59,869 bases of DNA, from positions 1-59,869 of the forward strand of contig VGAZ01000003.1 in assembly GCA_016870615.1 (NCBI GenBank). The letters are read 5' to 3'. Numbering within the stretch: the first letter of the stretch is position 1; every line of letters begins with the position of its first letter. Of the stretch, positions 49,824 through 59,869 are shown one piece after another. This DNA comes from Actinomycetota bacterium. GTDB taxonomy: Bacteria; Actinomycetota; Humimicrobiia; Humimicrobiales; Humimicrobiaceae. The notes below the pieces were generated by a model. The model did not search any database. It had not been told where the DNA came from and saw nothing but the letters and a program-made list of their open reading frames with translations. The position numbers and the translations under genes are program-made.

Positions 49824-50411
49824 TTAATCAAATTTAACAGGTATTTCTATTTTTTCATCATGTTCTGCAAGCCCAGAGGGATTATCTTTTTCAAGCACAA
49901 GTGTGCCGGTTTCAGTCCCGGGAGCTTCAAATACAATTTCAGCAATAAAGGGCACGAAATCCTCAGTCATCCATTCACCCTGAGCCTGCCCGTAGTGGCT
50001 CGCAATTAAATTTCCGTCAGCGTCAAAAAGTTTTATTGGAAAATCTGCTTCAAAATACCATGTTCCCCTTGCCCTGCCTGTGATTGTAAGGGGGCTTGAA
50101 ATTGCCTGGCCTGGAGTGGGGCTATCAACTACTATTAAATCAGCCATGTCTTTTTGTGCATTAGCATTTTCTTTTGCATTATCAGTCTTATTATCTTTTT
50201 GCGGTTTTTCGATTTCTGCAGTGGTTTCCGTAACGGTTTTGGCAGCGCTACTTTGAGTAACTCCAGAATCACTACCGGCAGTCTTTAATTGCCCAACAGG
50301 GCAGCATGAAACTGCAGTAAAAATAATAAACAGTGTAAGTATAAAAATTAAAATACAGCCTGTTATGCTTGAAAACTTCAATCCTTTATTCATGTTCTTT
50401 TCTCCTTTCAA
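49824..50411 (-). CDS. Predicted lipoprotein with Gmad2-type immunoglobulin-like domain
   Basis: Lipobox-like VSCC; DSPTPGQAISSPLTITGRARGTWYFEADFPIKLFDADGNLIA. Confidence 0.8.
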   Translation of the reverse strand: MKGEKNMNKGLKFSSITGCILIFILTLFIIFTAVSCCPVGQLKTAGSDSGVTQSSAAKTVTETTAEIEKPQKDNKTDNAKENANAQKDMADLIVVDSPTPGQAISSPLTITGRARGTWYFEADFPIKLFDADGNLIASHYGQAQGEWMTEDFVPFIAEIVFEAPGTETGTLVLEKDNPSGLAEHDEKIEIPVKFD

Positions 50412-50518
50412 CTTTTCTATATAAAAAACAAAAAATTTAAATATAACTTTTTCTAGCTGCTAACTCTTTGTAATTAAACAGCAAATTTATTGATTGTAGC
50501 CTTTCTTTACCCTGAACT

Positions 50519-53371
50519 TTATATATCAGTACTTTCTGCGGCTTCAATTTCAATTCTAACCACAGACCCATAAGCAGCATAGGAAAGCGCCGCAGGGTTC
50601 TGTGACCTTACATCACCCGTTGCTGAAGCATCGGGCAATATATTAGCAATGAACCCCAGGCTTTCAAGAAGGCTTACGGCATCAGTTCTTTTCATTCCTG
50701 TTACGTTTGGCACCTGCACGCCAAGGCTTATCTTTATAATTACCTCAAGCTCTTTTACATAGGTTGTGCCTGAATCGGGCACCTGTGCAAAAACTTTATC
50801 AATCTCTTTATTGCTTTCTTCCTTAATAACAGAAACATTAAAATAACCGGCCTGGCCCAGTTTGTTTAAAGCTTCTTCTTCACTTAACCCAATTACATTT
50901 GGGATACTTCCTTCAGGATTTACACCTTTGCTTACATACAGGGTAACCTGGCTGAATTTATTAATACTTGAACCGGAAGAGGGGTTTTGGGCAAATATCC
51001 TTCCCTGGGGCTGGTCATCGCTGAATTCTTCTGCAATACTAATAAGAGTATTTTCAATACCCATTGATTCAAGTATTTTTAAAGCTTTGTCAGGGCTGAA
51101 CCCGGTTAAATCAGGCAAATCAAAACTTTCAAGCCCCCGGCTTATGTAAAAATTAATGATTAAGTTTATCCCATCCTGGAATTCAAATATTGTTCCTGCG
51201 GCAGGATCTGTCTTAAATACTATATTCTCATTGTATGTTTCATTAAATTCAAATATTTCATTTACTTCAAAATAAAGATCATAAAATACCTGCCTTGCTT
51301 CATCTAAGCTCATCCCTGCAACATCTGGTATCGCTATTTTATTGTGTATATCGCAATACTTTACAGGCTCTTTACCCTTAACAAATATCATAAAACCCAG
51401 CCTGTCTGCAGGGCACCAGGGCGTGGGCAAAAGCCCGCTGTCAAGGCAGACCTGGACATCCACAAGCTCTCCACCCGGAGAAATAAACTGTGAAACCGGC
51501 CTGTCCTTTAAAGCTGCAGCCATAAATTCGCGCCATATATCAGCCGGGTAAGAGCCGCCCGTTAAACTTCTTCCTTCTATAGGTTCCATTGGTTTGTTTG
51601 ATTCCATATGGCCCATCCAGACAACAGTTGCAAGCTCAGGAGTATATCCTGCAAACCATGCATCCCTGAAGTCGCTTGTTGTTCCTGTTTTGCCTGCTGC
51701 CGGCCTCCCTATATTTGCGCCCTTGCCGGTTCCTTCAAGTATTGCTCTTTCAAGTATTCTTGTAGTGTAATAAGCAGCAGGAGCATCCATTATCTGTTTG
51801 TTATTCTCATTCTTATCAGGGTCATATTCATAAAGAATATTCCCGCTTGAATCTGTAATTTTCAGTATTGCAACAGGTTCCCTGTAATAACCGTTTGCAG
51901 AAAGGGTAGAAAATATTTTTGAGACATCAAGAGGGCTAACACCTTCCTCAAGACCTCCAAGAGCAATTGCAGGATTATTTCCAACTTCATCAATACCCAT
52001 ATCATTGCACAGCTTCTCAACATTTTCTGCGCCAACCTTCATCATAAGCTGGGCATAAACAACATTTACGGAACTAATTGTCGCATCTATTACTGTCATT
52101 TCATTTGTTTCATAATTCCTGTTGCCATAGTTTTGTACAATCCAGTCAGGCCCTGAGGGCATGTCAATAGTTAACGGGCCATTGGGATTATATTTATCAT
52201 TAGGTGAAAAATTCATATTTATTGACTGCATAAGAACAGGGACTTTAAAAACTGAGCCCGGCTGTCTTTTTCCCTGTGTAGCGATATTAAATTTGCTCGT
52301 GCTGTAATCCTTGCCGCCCACAAGAGCATAAATATAACCGTTGGAAGGATCAGTTGAAATAATTGCATAAGAGGGTTCAGGATCAGAAGGAAAAACTGTT
52401 CTTATGGAATTTTCCGCCTTTTTTTGAAGGTCCAGGTCAAGAGTGGTGTAAATCCTCAGGCCGCCTTTAAATACATCATAATCAGTAAACTTTTTTTCAT
52501 ATAATTGCTGTTTTACATAATCAACAAAATAGGGAGATTTTATATCAGGCAAGCCTTCTTTGCCGGCAATTTCTTTTTCGTTTAAAACAATCGGCAAAGA
52601 TATGGCTTCAAGGTACTGCTGCCTGCTTATTCTTTCCTGTTCATGCATAAGCTTAAGCACAAGATTCCTCCTGGCAAGCACTTTTTCAAGGTTGCTGTAT
52701 GGATTATAATACGAAGGCCCCTTAATAATGGCTGCCAGCATGGCTGCCTGCTCAAGACTGAGGTTTTTTGCGTTTATGCCGAAATATGTCTGTGCGGCCT
52801 TTTCAACACCGTACGAGCCTGCGCCAAAATATATGGTGTTTAAATACATTTCAAGTATTTTATCTTTTGTGTAATTTCGCTCAAGCTGTATGGCTATTAC
52901 TGCCTCATTTACTTTTCGCCTGAATGTTTTTTCAGGAGTAAAATAAACATTCTTTATATACTGCATTGTAATGGTGCTTGCGCCCTGCTCTATTGCGCCT
53001 GCACGTACATCTGCTATAAAAGCGCCAACAATTCTTTTATAATCTACGCCCTGGTGGTCATAAAACCTTTTATCTTCCACCGCAAGAACAGCATCTTTTA
53101 TATAATCCGACATTTTGTCAAAATGAATAATCTCCCTGTTCTCCCCTGCATGGAACTCAGCAATCAGGGTTCCGTCAAGAGCATATGCTTTTGAGGTCTC
53201 TGCAATATCTGAAGGGGTGAGCTCTTCTATGGAAGGCACAGAGCGCAGTATTATAAATCCCCCGATTATGCCGATAAAAACAATAATCAGTATAAATACG
53301 GCTATAATTGTAAGCAGGGATAAAAAACACCCTTTTGCCTTGCTTCTTTTCTTGATATTTTTTTGTTGCAT
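50519..53371 (-). CDS. Class A penicillin-binding protein with four C-terminal PASTA repeats
   Basis: EDKRFYDHQGVD transglycosylase; KTGTTSDFRDAWFAGYTPELATVVWMG transpeptidase; PASTA repeats IPDVAGMS, LPDLTGFS, IPNVIGLS, VPNVTGMK. Confidence 0.94.
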   Translation of the reverse strand: MQQKNIKKRSKAKGCFLSLLTIIAVFILIIVFIGIIGGFIILRSVPSIEELTPSDIAETSKAYALDGTLIAEFHAGENREIIHFDKMSDYIKDAVLAVEDKRFYDHQGVDYKRIVGAFIADVRAGAIEQGASTITMQYIKNVYFTPEKTFRRKVNEAVIAIQLERNYTKDKILEMYLNTIYFGAGSYGVEKAAQTYFGINAKNLSLEQAAMLAAIIKGPSYYNPYSNLEKVLARRNLVLKLMHEQERISRQQYLEAISLPIVLNEKEIAGKEGLPDIKSPYFVDYVKQQLYEKKFTDYDVFKGGLRIYTTLDLDLQKKAENSIRTVFPSDPEPSYAIISTDPSNGYIYALVGGKDYSTSKFNIATQGKRQPGSVFKVPVLMQSINMNFSPNDKYNPNGPLTIDMPSGPDWIVQNYGNRNYETNEMTVIDATISSVNVVYAQLMMKVGAENVEKLCNDMGIDEVGNNPAIALGGLEEGVSPLDVSKIFSTLSANGYYREPVAILKITDSSGNILYEYDPDKNENNKQIMDAPAAYYTTRILERAILEGTGKGANIGRPAAGKTGTTSDFRDAWFAGYTPELATVVWMGHMESNKPMEPIEGRSLTGGSYPADIWREFMAAALKDRPVSQFISPGGELVDVQVCLDSGLLPTPWCPADRLGFMIFVKGKEPVKYCDIHNKIAIPDVAGMSLDEARQVFYDLYFEVNEIFEFNETYNENIVFKTDPAAGTIFEFQDGINLIINFYISRGLESFDLPDLTGFSPDKALKILESMGIENTLISIAEEFSDDQPQGRIFAQNPSSGSSINKFSQVTLYVSKGVNPEGSIPNVIGLSEEEALNKLGQAGYFNVSVIKEESNKEIDKVFAQVPDSGTTYVKELEVIIKISLGVQVPNVTGMKRTDAVSLLESLGFIANILPDASATGDVRSQNPAALSYAAYGSVVRIEIEAAESTDI

Positions 53372-53763
53372 ATCTTAATTTCTTTCCTGGTTAAATATTG
53401 GGTAATTATATTAATCCATTCTGTATTTGTTAGATTAAGCGCATTGTGCAAAACATTTTACTCCACGGTAAATGATAATAAATAAAGTATATTTGCCTTT
53501 TTTGCTTAAAAATCCAAAAACAAATAAAACCATTATTTACAATAAATATTCGAATAATATGATAATTTATTTAATGCAATAATAAAAGTACTGTATCAAA
53601 CCAGGCAGTAAGGCAATTTTTACATAAAACCAAATAGACAATATAATGTGTGCTGTGCTAATATTTAATTCAATTTCCAGGGGGCCTGATTTGATTAAAT
53701 TTTTAAATTCCCCTGCATTAACGGCTTTTTTAAAAATTAACAATAAAGATAAAAGTAAATATT

Positions 53764-54993
53764 ATGGAAAAAGAAATAATAAAACAGCTTGAAACTGCCT
53801 GCAGCGGAACAGAGGATGTTCTTGTAAAAGAGGAGCTTGAAGAGCTTATTAGAAGTTCAATTAAAAATGGCAGGCCACTGAAAGTAAAGCTCGGGCTTGA
53901 CCCCACAGCACCTGACATCCATCTTGGGCACACTGTCGTGCTTAATAAATTAAGGCAGTTCCAGGATATGGGGCACCAGGCAATCCTTATTATTGGCGAT
54001 TACACTGCTCGCATAGGGGATCCTTCAGGGCGCTCAGCCTTAAGGCCAAGGCTTGAGCCGGAAAAGATTGATGAAAATGCAAAAACATATATGAAGCAGG
54101 CATTTAAAATACTGGACGGCAAAAAAACAGAGGTTGTTAAAACTCAAAATGGGTTAAAGCCCTTAAAACTTGAAGACATACTGAGTTTGACTTCAAGGTT
54201 TACTGTGGCAAGAATGCTTGAACGGGATGACTTTAAAAAAAGGTTTGCCGGAAATATTCCTATTGCAATAATGGAGTTTCTGTATCCAATAATGCAGGCA
54301 TATGATTCAGTGGCAATAGAATCAGACATAGAGCTTGGGGGCACTGACCAGAGATTTAATCTTCTTGTCGGCAGGGAGCTGCAGAAAGAATTCGGCCAGA
54401 GACCACAGATTGCAATAACAATGCCGATACTTGCCGGAACTGATGGTGTTGATAAAATGAGTAAAAGCCTGGGAAATTATATTGGAGTTACTGAAAAACC
54501 GGAAGAAATATTCGGTAAAGTCATGTCAATACCAGATTCTATAATAATGGACTATTACAGGCTGCTGACAACGCTTTCACCCCAAGAGATAACTGAAATA
54601 GAAATTGGCATAAAAGAAAAAGGAGATAATCCGGTTTTTGCCAAGAGAAAGCTTGCAGGGCTGCTTGTCAAGAATTTATATGATGATAAGCAGGCAGAAT
54701 TTGCCCGCAGTCATTTTGATTCTGTATTCAAGGAAAAAAAAGTTCCTGATGATGTAGAAGAATACAACATAAAAGACATTGCCTGCAATTCTGGCAAAGT
54801 TTCAATAATTGATCTTCTTGCAGGAAGCGGGCTTGCTGCTTCCAATTCTGATGCAAAAAGGCTTATTGAGCAGGGCTCGGTAAAAATAGGCAATGAAAAA
54901 ATAGTGGATATTCATACTGTGTTTGAGGCTAAAAACCTGGACGGGCAGGTAATACAGAAAGGAAAAAGGTTTTTCAGGCGCATTATATTTTGA
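53764..54993 (+). CDS. tyrS: Tyrosyl-tRNA synthetase
   Basis: LGLDPTAPDIHLGHTVVLNKLRQFQDMGH; KMSKSLGNYIG; S4 domain at C-terminus. Confidence 0.95.
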   Translation: MEKEIIKQLETACSGTEDVLVKEELEELIRSSIKNGRPLKVKLGLDPTAPDIHLGHTVVLNKLRQFQDMGHQAILIIGDYTARIGDPSGRSALRPRLEPEKIDENAKTYMKQAFKILDGKKTEVVKTQNGLKPLKLEDILSLTSRFTVARMLERDDFKKRFAGNIPIAIMEFLYPIMQAYDSVAIESDIELGGTDQRFNLLVGRELQKEFGQRPQIAITMPILAGTDGVDKMSKSLGNYIGVTEKPEEIFGKVMSIPDSIIMDYYRLLTTLSPQEITEIEIGIKEKGDNPVFAKRKLAGLLVKNLYDDKQAEFARSHFDSVFKEKKVPDDVEEYNIKDIACNSGKVSIIDLLAGSGLAASNSDAKRLIEQGSVKIGNEKIVDIHTVFEAKNLDGQVIQKGKRFFRRIIF

Positions 54994-55020
54994 TATAAAT
55001 TTAACTGAATTAATTATTTC

Positions 55021-56109
55021 ATGGCTTTAAATAAATTAAACAGTTTCCTGAAAGAAATAAAAAAAGACAATAATGGCACTCTACCCCGGGACCTGCATAT
55101 AACCAGGAAAGCAGGGGCCCTTGTTGCAATTTCTGGCGGAAAAGTTATTAAAATACAAAAACCTGATATATTCCATTGCCCCCTGTTTACGTCCCTTTTT
55201 TCTTACAAGGATTTAAACCAGGAAACTATTGGGAAAAAATTTGAAAAGCAGATAAGTATGTGGGGGATGTTTACAGGCAAAAGGCATCTTTGTGATGATA
55301 AAATAATAGTCCCGTTTGGCGCCAGTGAAATGATGATGTATGCGCTTAAAAGGTCCAATATTGACTCAGCTGTTGTAGCCTGTGAAGGCGCCGGAACAGT
55401 AATTTCTTCAAATCCTTCCCTCATACAGGGTATAGGCGCATATATGAACGGGCTTTTTTACACTACGCCAATTCCCGGCGTAATTAAAAACATCAATAAT
55501 AATGGCGGGACCGTACTTTCTGGTGATGCCCTTATGGATCCTTATAAGGGTGTGGTTAAAGCTATTGAGATGGGCCATAAAAAAATTGCTGTCACTGTAA
55601 GGGGGGACCAGGAGCAGGCTATAAAGAAAATACGCGCTCTTGAGGAAAAAATGAATTCAAATCCTGATAAAACCGGGGCTGAAAATGCAGGTAATTGTAA
55701 AGATGCAAAAACAGGTCAGAAAGGAAATATAAAGATAATAATACTGGCAGTTTGCAATACAGGAATAAAAACTTCTGCAGCCTGCACAATCAGGGATTTT
55801 GTAGACCTTGCCTGGGCTTGCGCATCAAAACAGATACGGGATATTGTAGGTTCTGTGTCCATCCTCCAGGTGGGAATGAAAATACCTGTTTTTATAACAA
55901 CACTTGCAGGGCTTGATTTTATTTCGTCTTATTCATCAGACAGCATTTTAAAAGAAAAACTGGAAGACAAAAAAAAGAAACATTTTATAACATCGGGTAA
56001 ATCCGGTGATGGCGCTATAAAAATTAATATGGGCAAATTTTCTGTTTTTTTATATGAAACAGAAAAACTGCCTTTGGGAACTGAAGATGAGCCCTTTCCG
56101 TTGATATAG
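55021..56109 (+). CDS. DUF2099 / methanogenesis marker protein 8-like
   Basis: DLHITRKAGALVAISGGKVIKI; IVPFGASEMMMYALKRSNIDSAVVACEGAGTVISSNPSLIQGIGAYMNGLFYTTPIPGVI. Confidence 0.8.
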   Translation: MALNKLNSFLKEIKKDNNGTLPRDLHITRKAGALVAISGGKVIKIQKPDIFHCPLFTSLFSYKDLNQETIGKKFEKQISMWGMFTGKRHLCDDKIIVPFGASEMMMYALKRSNIDSAVVACEGAGTVISSNPSLIQGIGAYMNGLFYTTPIPGVIKNINNNGGTVLSGDALMDPYKGVVKAIEMGHKKIAVTVRGDQEQAIKKIRALEEKMNSNPDKTGAENAGNCKDAKTGQKGNIKIIILAVCNTGIKTSAACTIRDFVDLAWACASKQIRDIVGSVSILQVGMKIPVFITTLAGLDFISSYSSDSILKEKLEDKKKKHFITSGKSGDGAIKINMGKFSVFLYETEKLPLGTEDEPFPLI

Positions 56110-56229
56110 CATAAAGAATAATTGCCGGGCAAACCTAACCCCGGCAGGGCCGAAAATTATTTTATAAAAAGGGCAGATTTTTAATATATTTCTTGTCAAT
56201 GCTTAAGACAATATATATAATCTTTTCAA

Positions 56230-56796
56230 ATGAATACAGGATTAAAACAAAAAAAGGCTGGGGCTAAAATGGATGAATTTTATTCCAGCATACAGAGAGA
56301 CATATTAAAATATATTGACCCGGGAATAATCAATTGCTATCAATGCGGCAAATGCACCGCGGGTTGCCCTCTTTCAGATATTTTTGAGTATAAGCCGAAC
56401 CAGATAATGATGCTTGTGCAGGCAGGTAGAATAGAATCCATAATCAATTCAAATTCTATTTTTTTATGCCTTTCATGCGAGATATGCAGCAGCAGATGCC
56501 CACAGGATGTGCACATTGCAAAAATAATGCAATACATCAGGAATGAAGCCTGGAAAGTAGATAAAATAAAAGTTGCAAGCATTAAAAGATTCTATAAATT
56601 ATTCCTCAAGGAAGTAGGAATAACCGGCAGGAGTTATGAGCCAGGACTTATTGCAGGTTTAAATCTTATAAGCGGGAAGCTTTTAAATGATATGGATATT
56701 GCTGTAAAAATCCTTGGAAAAAGGAAAATAAATTTAATCCCTGAATTTGTAAAGGACAGGAAAGGCATTTCCAGAATAGTAAAGAAGTATTTATAA
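56230..56796 (+). CDS. hdrC: Heterodisulfide reductase subunit C-like 4Fe-4S protein
   Basis: CYQCGKCTAGCP and CLSCEICSSRCP. Confidence 0.9.
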   Translation: MNTGLKQKKAGAKMDEFYSSIQRDILKYIDPGIINCYQCGKCTAGCPLSDIFEYKPNQIMMLVQAGRIESIINSNSIFLCLSCEICSSRCPQDVHIAKIMQYIRNEAWKVDKIKVASIKRFYKLFLKEVGITGRSYEPGLIAGLNLISGKLLNDMDIAVKILGKRKINLIPEFVKDRKGISRIVKKYL

Positions 56797-56813
56797 ATAA
56801 AGAGAAATTTATA

Positions 56814-57776
56814 ATGCAGGATACTATAAATAAAAACGGCTTAAATAAAATTGCCTACTATCCGGGATGTTCCCTTAATTCAACGGCAATTGATTTTAAT
56901 ATTTCCTTAAAAAAACTCCTGGATATTTTAGATATTGGCTATATTGAAATAGATGACTGGAACTGCTGCGGCACCACACCTGCGCAGAATGTAAGCAGTG
57001 AGCTGGTATATACGCTTTCGGCAAGAAATTTGATTTTGGCAAAAAAAATGGGCATACAGGAAATATTATGCCCCTGCGTATCCTGCTACAATAAGCTTTA
57101 TAAGGCTGCCTATTACATAAACACTGCGAGCAAACTGAAAAATAAAAAAGAAGAACAGATGCGCGATACTATAATCGCCAATCTTAAAGATATGGGTTTT
57201 AATGTTGAAGAAGAGTTAAATTTTAAGGTCTATTCAGTAATTGAATTTCTATACCTTAAAAAGAAAATAATAGGTGAAAAATATAATGAGATAAATGCAG
57301 GCAGGGAAAATTTGCCTGCAAACAGGGTTTTACTCGAAAAACTTAAGCCTGTCTGTTATTATGGCTGCGCGCTTTTAAGGCCGGACAGCGCTTTAAGGTT
57401 TGATGATTTTGAAAAACCGACTTCAATGGAAGAGATATTGGAAGAGGCAGGCATTGTTTGCAAAAACTTCCAGTTTAAAACTGAATGCTGCGGCGCAATT
57501 CTTTCCCTTACACATAAAAATGCAGTTTTAAAGCTGAGCAATATGATACTTGATTCGGCCCTTGAAAGCGATGCTAATTGCCTGGTAGTTTTCTGCCCGC
57601 TTTGCCAGCAGAACCTTGATTTAAGACAGGACCAGATAAACAAGTTATACAAAAAAAACTACCATCTGCCTGTCTTTTATATAACCCAGTTACTGGGGAT
57701 AGCTTTAGGCCTTACGCCCCGGAGTGTAATGCTTGACAGGCTATTTGTAAGCCCGGAATTTATAAAAAATGATTAA
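56814..57776 (+). CDS. hdrB: Heterodisulfide reductase subunit B-like (two CCG domains)
   Basis: YYPGCSLNSTAIDF...WNCCGTTPAQ...CPCVSC; VCYYGC...TECCGA...FCPLC. Confidence 0.92.
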   Translation: MQDTINKNGLNKIAYYPGCSLNSTAIDFNISLKKLLDILDIGYIEIDDWNCCGTTPAQNVSSELVYTLSARNLILAKKMGIQEILCPCVSCYNKLYKAAYYINTASKLKNKKEEQMRDTIIANLKDMGFNVEEELNFKVYSVIEFLYLKKKIIGEKYNEINAGRENLPANRVLLEKLKPVCYYGCALLRPDSALRFDDFEKPTSMEEILEEAGIVCKNFQFKTECCGAILSLTHKNAVLKLSNMILDSALESDANCLVVFCPLCQQNLDLRQDQINKLYKKNYHLPVFYITQLLGIALGLTPRSVMLDRLFVSPEFIKND

Positions 57777-57800
57777 CAGCATTTAACAAGGATTAAAAAA

Positions 57801-59869
57801 TTGAGGATAGGTATATTCGTCTGTTTTTGCGGCTCAAACATTGGCGCAACAGTTGATGTGGATAAAGTTGCGCAAGAGGCTTTAAAATTTCCCGGGGTAG
57901 TTTTTACCCAGACAAATTTATATACATGCTCAGAACCCGGACAGGCCCAGATAACAAAGGCCATTAAAGAGCATAACCTTACAAGGGTACTGGTTGCTTC
58001 ATGCTCGCCAAGAGTGCACCAGAACACTTTCATGAAAACCGTGGAAACAGTTGATCTTAACCCTTATTTATTTGATATGGCAAATATCAGGGAGCATGTT
58101 TCATGGATTCATGATGATAAAGAAAAAGCTACCCAAAAAGCTATAGAGCTTATCAGGATGGCAGCAGCAAAAGTATACAGGCATAATGAATTGTTCCCCA
58201 AATATTTTGACCTTAATAAGAATGTTATAATAATTGGGGGCGGCATAGCCGGAATCCAGGCGGCGCTTGATATAGCAGATGGCGGAAGGAAAGTAACACT
58301 TATTGAGCGCCAGTCCTCCATAGGAGGAAGAATGGCCCAGCTTGATAAAACTTTTCCCACTATTGACTGTTCTGCCTGCATACTGTCCCCGAAAATGGTT
58401 GATGCAGGAATGCATGAAAATATTAATCTTTTTACCCTTTCAGAAGTTATAAAAGTTGAAGGTTCAATTGGCAATTTTAAAGTTACCATAAGGAAAAAAC
58501 CAAGATATATAATTGAAAAAAACTGCACATCCTGCGGAGAATGTGAAAAAGTGTGCCCGGTAGACTGTGTAAATGAATATGAAGCCGGGCTTGCCACAAG
58601 AAAAGCAATATCAAGGATGTTCACCCAGGCGGTCCCTTCAGCCTATAATATAAATTTCAAGGGAAAAGCTCCCTGCAGGAGCACATGCCCCGCAAATGTG
58701 CCCGCCCAGGGCTATATCGCCCTGATAAGTGAAGGAAAATATTTGGAAGCTTTAAAGCTTCACAGGGAAGAAAATCCATTCCCGTCTATTTGCGGAAGAG
58801 CCTGCATGCATCCGTGTGAGGAAAGCTGCACAAGAAACCTTGTAGATGACCCTGTGGCAATAATGAGCCTGAAAAGATTCATAGCTGATTTTGAGCTCAA
58901 ACTTGGAGAAATACCACTTCCCGAAATGGATGAAAAAAAGGATAAAAAGGTTGCAATTGTGGGATCAGGGCCCGCCGGCCTTACTGCGGCATATTTTTTG
59001 GCAAAAAAAGGTTATGGGGTAAAAATATTTGAGTCACTTCCGGTTACAGGAGGGATGCTAAGGGTAGGCATACCCACTTACCGTCTTCCTCCGGAAATTC
59101 TTGATATTGAAATTGATGTTGTAAAAAGGATGGGAGTGGAAATAAAGACAAACCATCCAGTCAGCAGTTATGACGAAGTATATGATCTAAAGGAAAAAGA
59201 GGGTTTTGGGGCAGTATTTTTAGCAACCGGCGCCCACCAGGACAAAAAGCTGGATTGTGAAGGTGAATTTTTAAAAGGAGTAATCCCCGGTATTGCATTC
59301 CTTCGTGATGTGGCTCTTTCAAAAATAACAAAGCTGGACGGAAAAGTTGCAGTTGTCGGCGGGGGAAATGTTGCGATTGACTCGGCAAGGACAGCACTTC
59401 GCCTTGGGGCAAAAGAAGTAAGCATATTTTACCGAAGAAGCAACAAAGAAATGCCTGCACTTGATGAAGAAGTCGAAGAAACGATTGAAGAAGGAATAAG
59501 CATAAATTACCTTACTGCTCCTGTAAAAATTGAAGGTAAAAATGGCAAAGCGCAAAAGCTGGTCCTTATAAAAAATGAGCTGGGCAAACCTGACAGCAGC
59601 GGAAGAAGAAGACCTGTGCCAATTAAAGGAAGCGAATTTGAATATGATGTTGATTATATAATTGTTACCATAGGCCAGGACCCCGACATAGCATACCTGC
59701 AGGGTAAAAAAAGAACTTGTAACCTCACCCCATGGAATACTGTAAAGCTTCAAAGGGAGGCTGTGCTTGCTGTCAATGATGACGGCATTTTTGCAGGAGG
59801 GGATCTTGTGCTTGGCCCTGCTACTTTAACTGAAGCAATCGGCCATGGAAAACTTGCAGCAGATATAAT
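57801..59869 (+). CDS. hdrA: HdrA fused to a GltD/NfnB-like NAD(P)H oxidoreductase module; partial, runs off window (not in ORF track)
   Basis: Manual translation from TTG, no stop to window end: IGIFVCFCGSNIGATVDV; CSEPGQAQI; VIIIGGGIAGIQAALD; NCTSCGECEKVCPVDC; then APCRSTCPANVPAQGYIALI, VAIVGSGPAGLTAAYFLAKKG, VAVVGGGNVAIDSARTALRLGAKEVSIFYRR. Confidence 0.88.
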   Translation, partial: MRIGIFVCFCGSNIGATVDVDKVAQEALKFPGVVFTQTNLYTCSEPGQAQITKAIKEHNLTRVLVASCSPRVHQNTFMKTVETVDLNPYLFDMANIREHVSWIHDDKEKATQKAIELIRMAAAKVYRHNELFPKYFDLNKNVIIIGGGIAGIQAALDIADGGRKVTLIERQSSIGGRMAQLDKTFPTIDCSACILSPKMVDAGMHENINLFTLSEVIKVEGSIGNFKVTIRKKPRYIIEKNCTSCGECEKVCPVDCVNEYEAGLATRKAISRMFTQAVPSAYNINFKGKAPCRSTCPANVPAQGYIALISEGKYLEALKLHREENPFPSICGRACMHPCEESCTRNLVDDPVAIMSLKRFIADFELKLGEIPLPEMDEKKDKKVAIVGSGPAGLTAAYFLAKKGYGVKIFESLPVTGGMLRVGIPTYRLPPEILDIEIDVVKRMGVEIKTNHPVSSYDEVYDLKEKEGFGAVFLATGAHQDKKLDCEGEFLKGVIPGIAFLRDVALSKITKLDGKVAVVGGGNVAIDSARTALRLGAKEVSIFYRRSNKEMPALDEEVEETIEEGISINYLTAPVKIEGKNGKAQKLVLIKNELGKPDSSGRRRPVPIKGSEFEYDVDYIIVTIGQDPDIAYLQGKKRTCNLTPWNTVKLQREAVLAVNDDGIFAGGDLVLGPATLTEAIGHGKLAADI

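Noticed and set aside
50519-53371. PBP with PASTA domains as an unusual architecture
   Set aside because: Class A PBP plus PASTA repeats is well known in monoderm bacteria; not novel.
53678-53715. CAGGGG...CCCCTG hairpin upstream of tyrS as a possible T-box leader
   Set aside because: No T-box consensus or specifier architecture recognised and the hairpin has no U-run terminator; left unassigned.
1-59869. CRISPR arrays, rRNA genes, prophage, or intact transposase genes
   Set aside because: No regularly spaced repeat array, rRNA signature, phage structural genes or transposase ORF was found on reading both strands.

Overview
AT-rich bacterial window of about 60 kb, mostly housekeeping and metabolic genes. 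Cell-wall genes (LytR-CpsA-Psr, PASTA-PBP, 3D domain, amidase with LytR_C) suggest a monoderm-like anaerobe; this is inference. In order: tRNA-Gln(CTG); zinc-ribbon ORF missing from the ORF track, NifU scaffold and NifS-like protein (all minus); divergent acetate-kinase-like protein; DUF1295 membrane protein; small accessory islet (PfkB kinase, wHTH with a 40-bp dyad operator, HicBA, tRNA-like remnants); lexA-dnaE-dinB cassette; MgtC/SapB; two-component system; DeoR regulator; gdh-PII; Gfo/Idh/MocA; class III aminotransferase; LCP protein; tRNA-Gly, thrS, radical SAM; infC-rpmI-rplT-pheS-pheT; Lon-like protease; argC-argB-argD-argF-argR-argG-argH plus a U32 peptidase; amidase; Gmad2-type lipoprotein; PASTA PBP1; tyrS; and a cluster of DUF2099 (methanogenesis marker 8-like), HdrC, HdrB and an HdrA::GltD fusion running off the end. 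Most notable observations: (1) the NifS homologue next to an intact scaffold lacks the PLP lysine and other active-site residues but keeps the catalytic-cysteine loop; (2) DUF2099-HdrCB-HdrA::GltD; (3) lexA-dnaE-dinB with a palindromic operator; (4) a dispersed REP-like repeat family; (5) infC with a probable ATC start and upstream attenuator; (6) a PII with an altered T-loop co-encoded with glutamate dehydrogenase. All family calls come from reading motifs; no database search was run.
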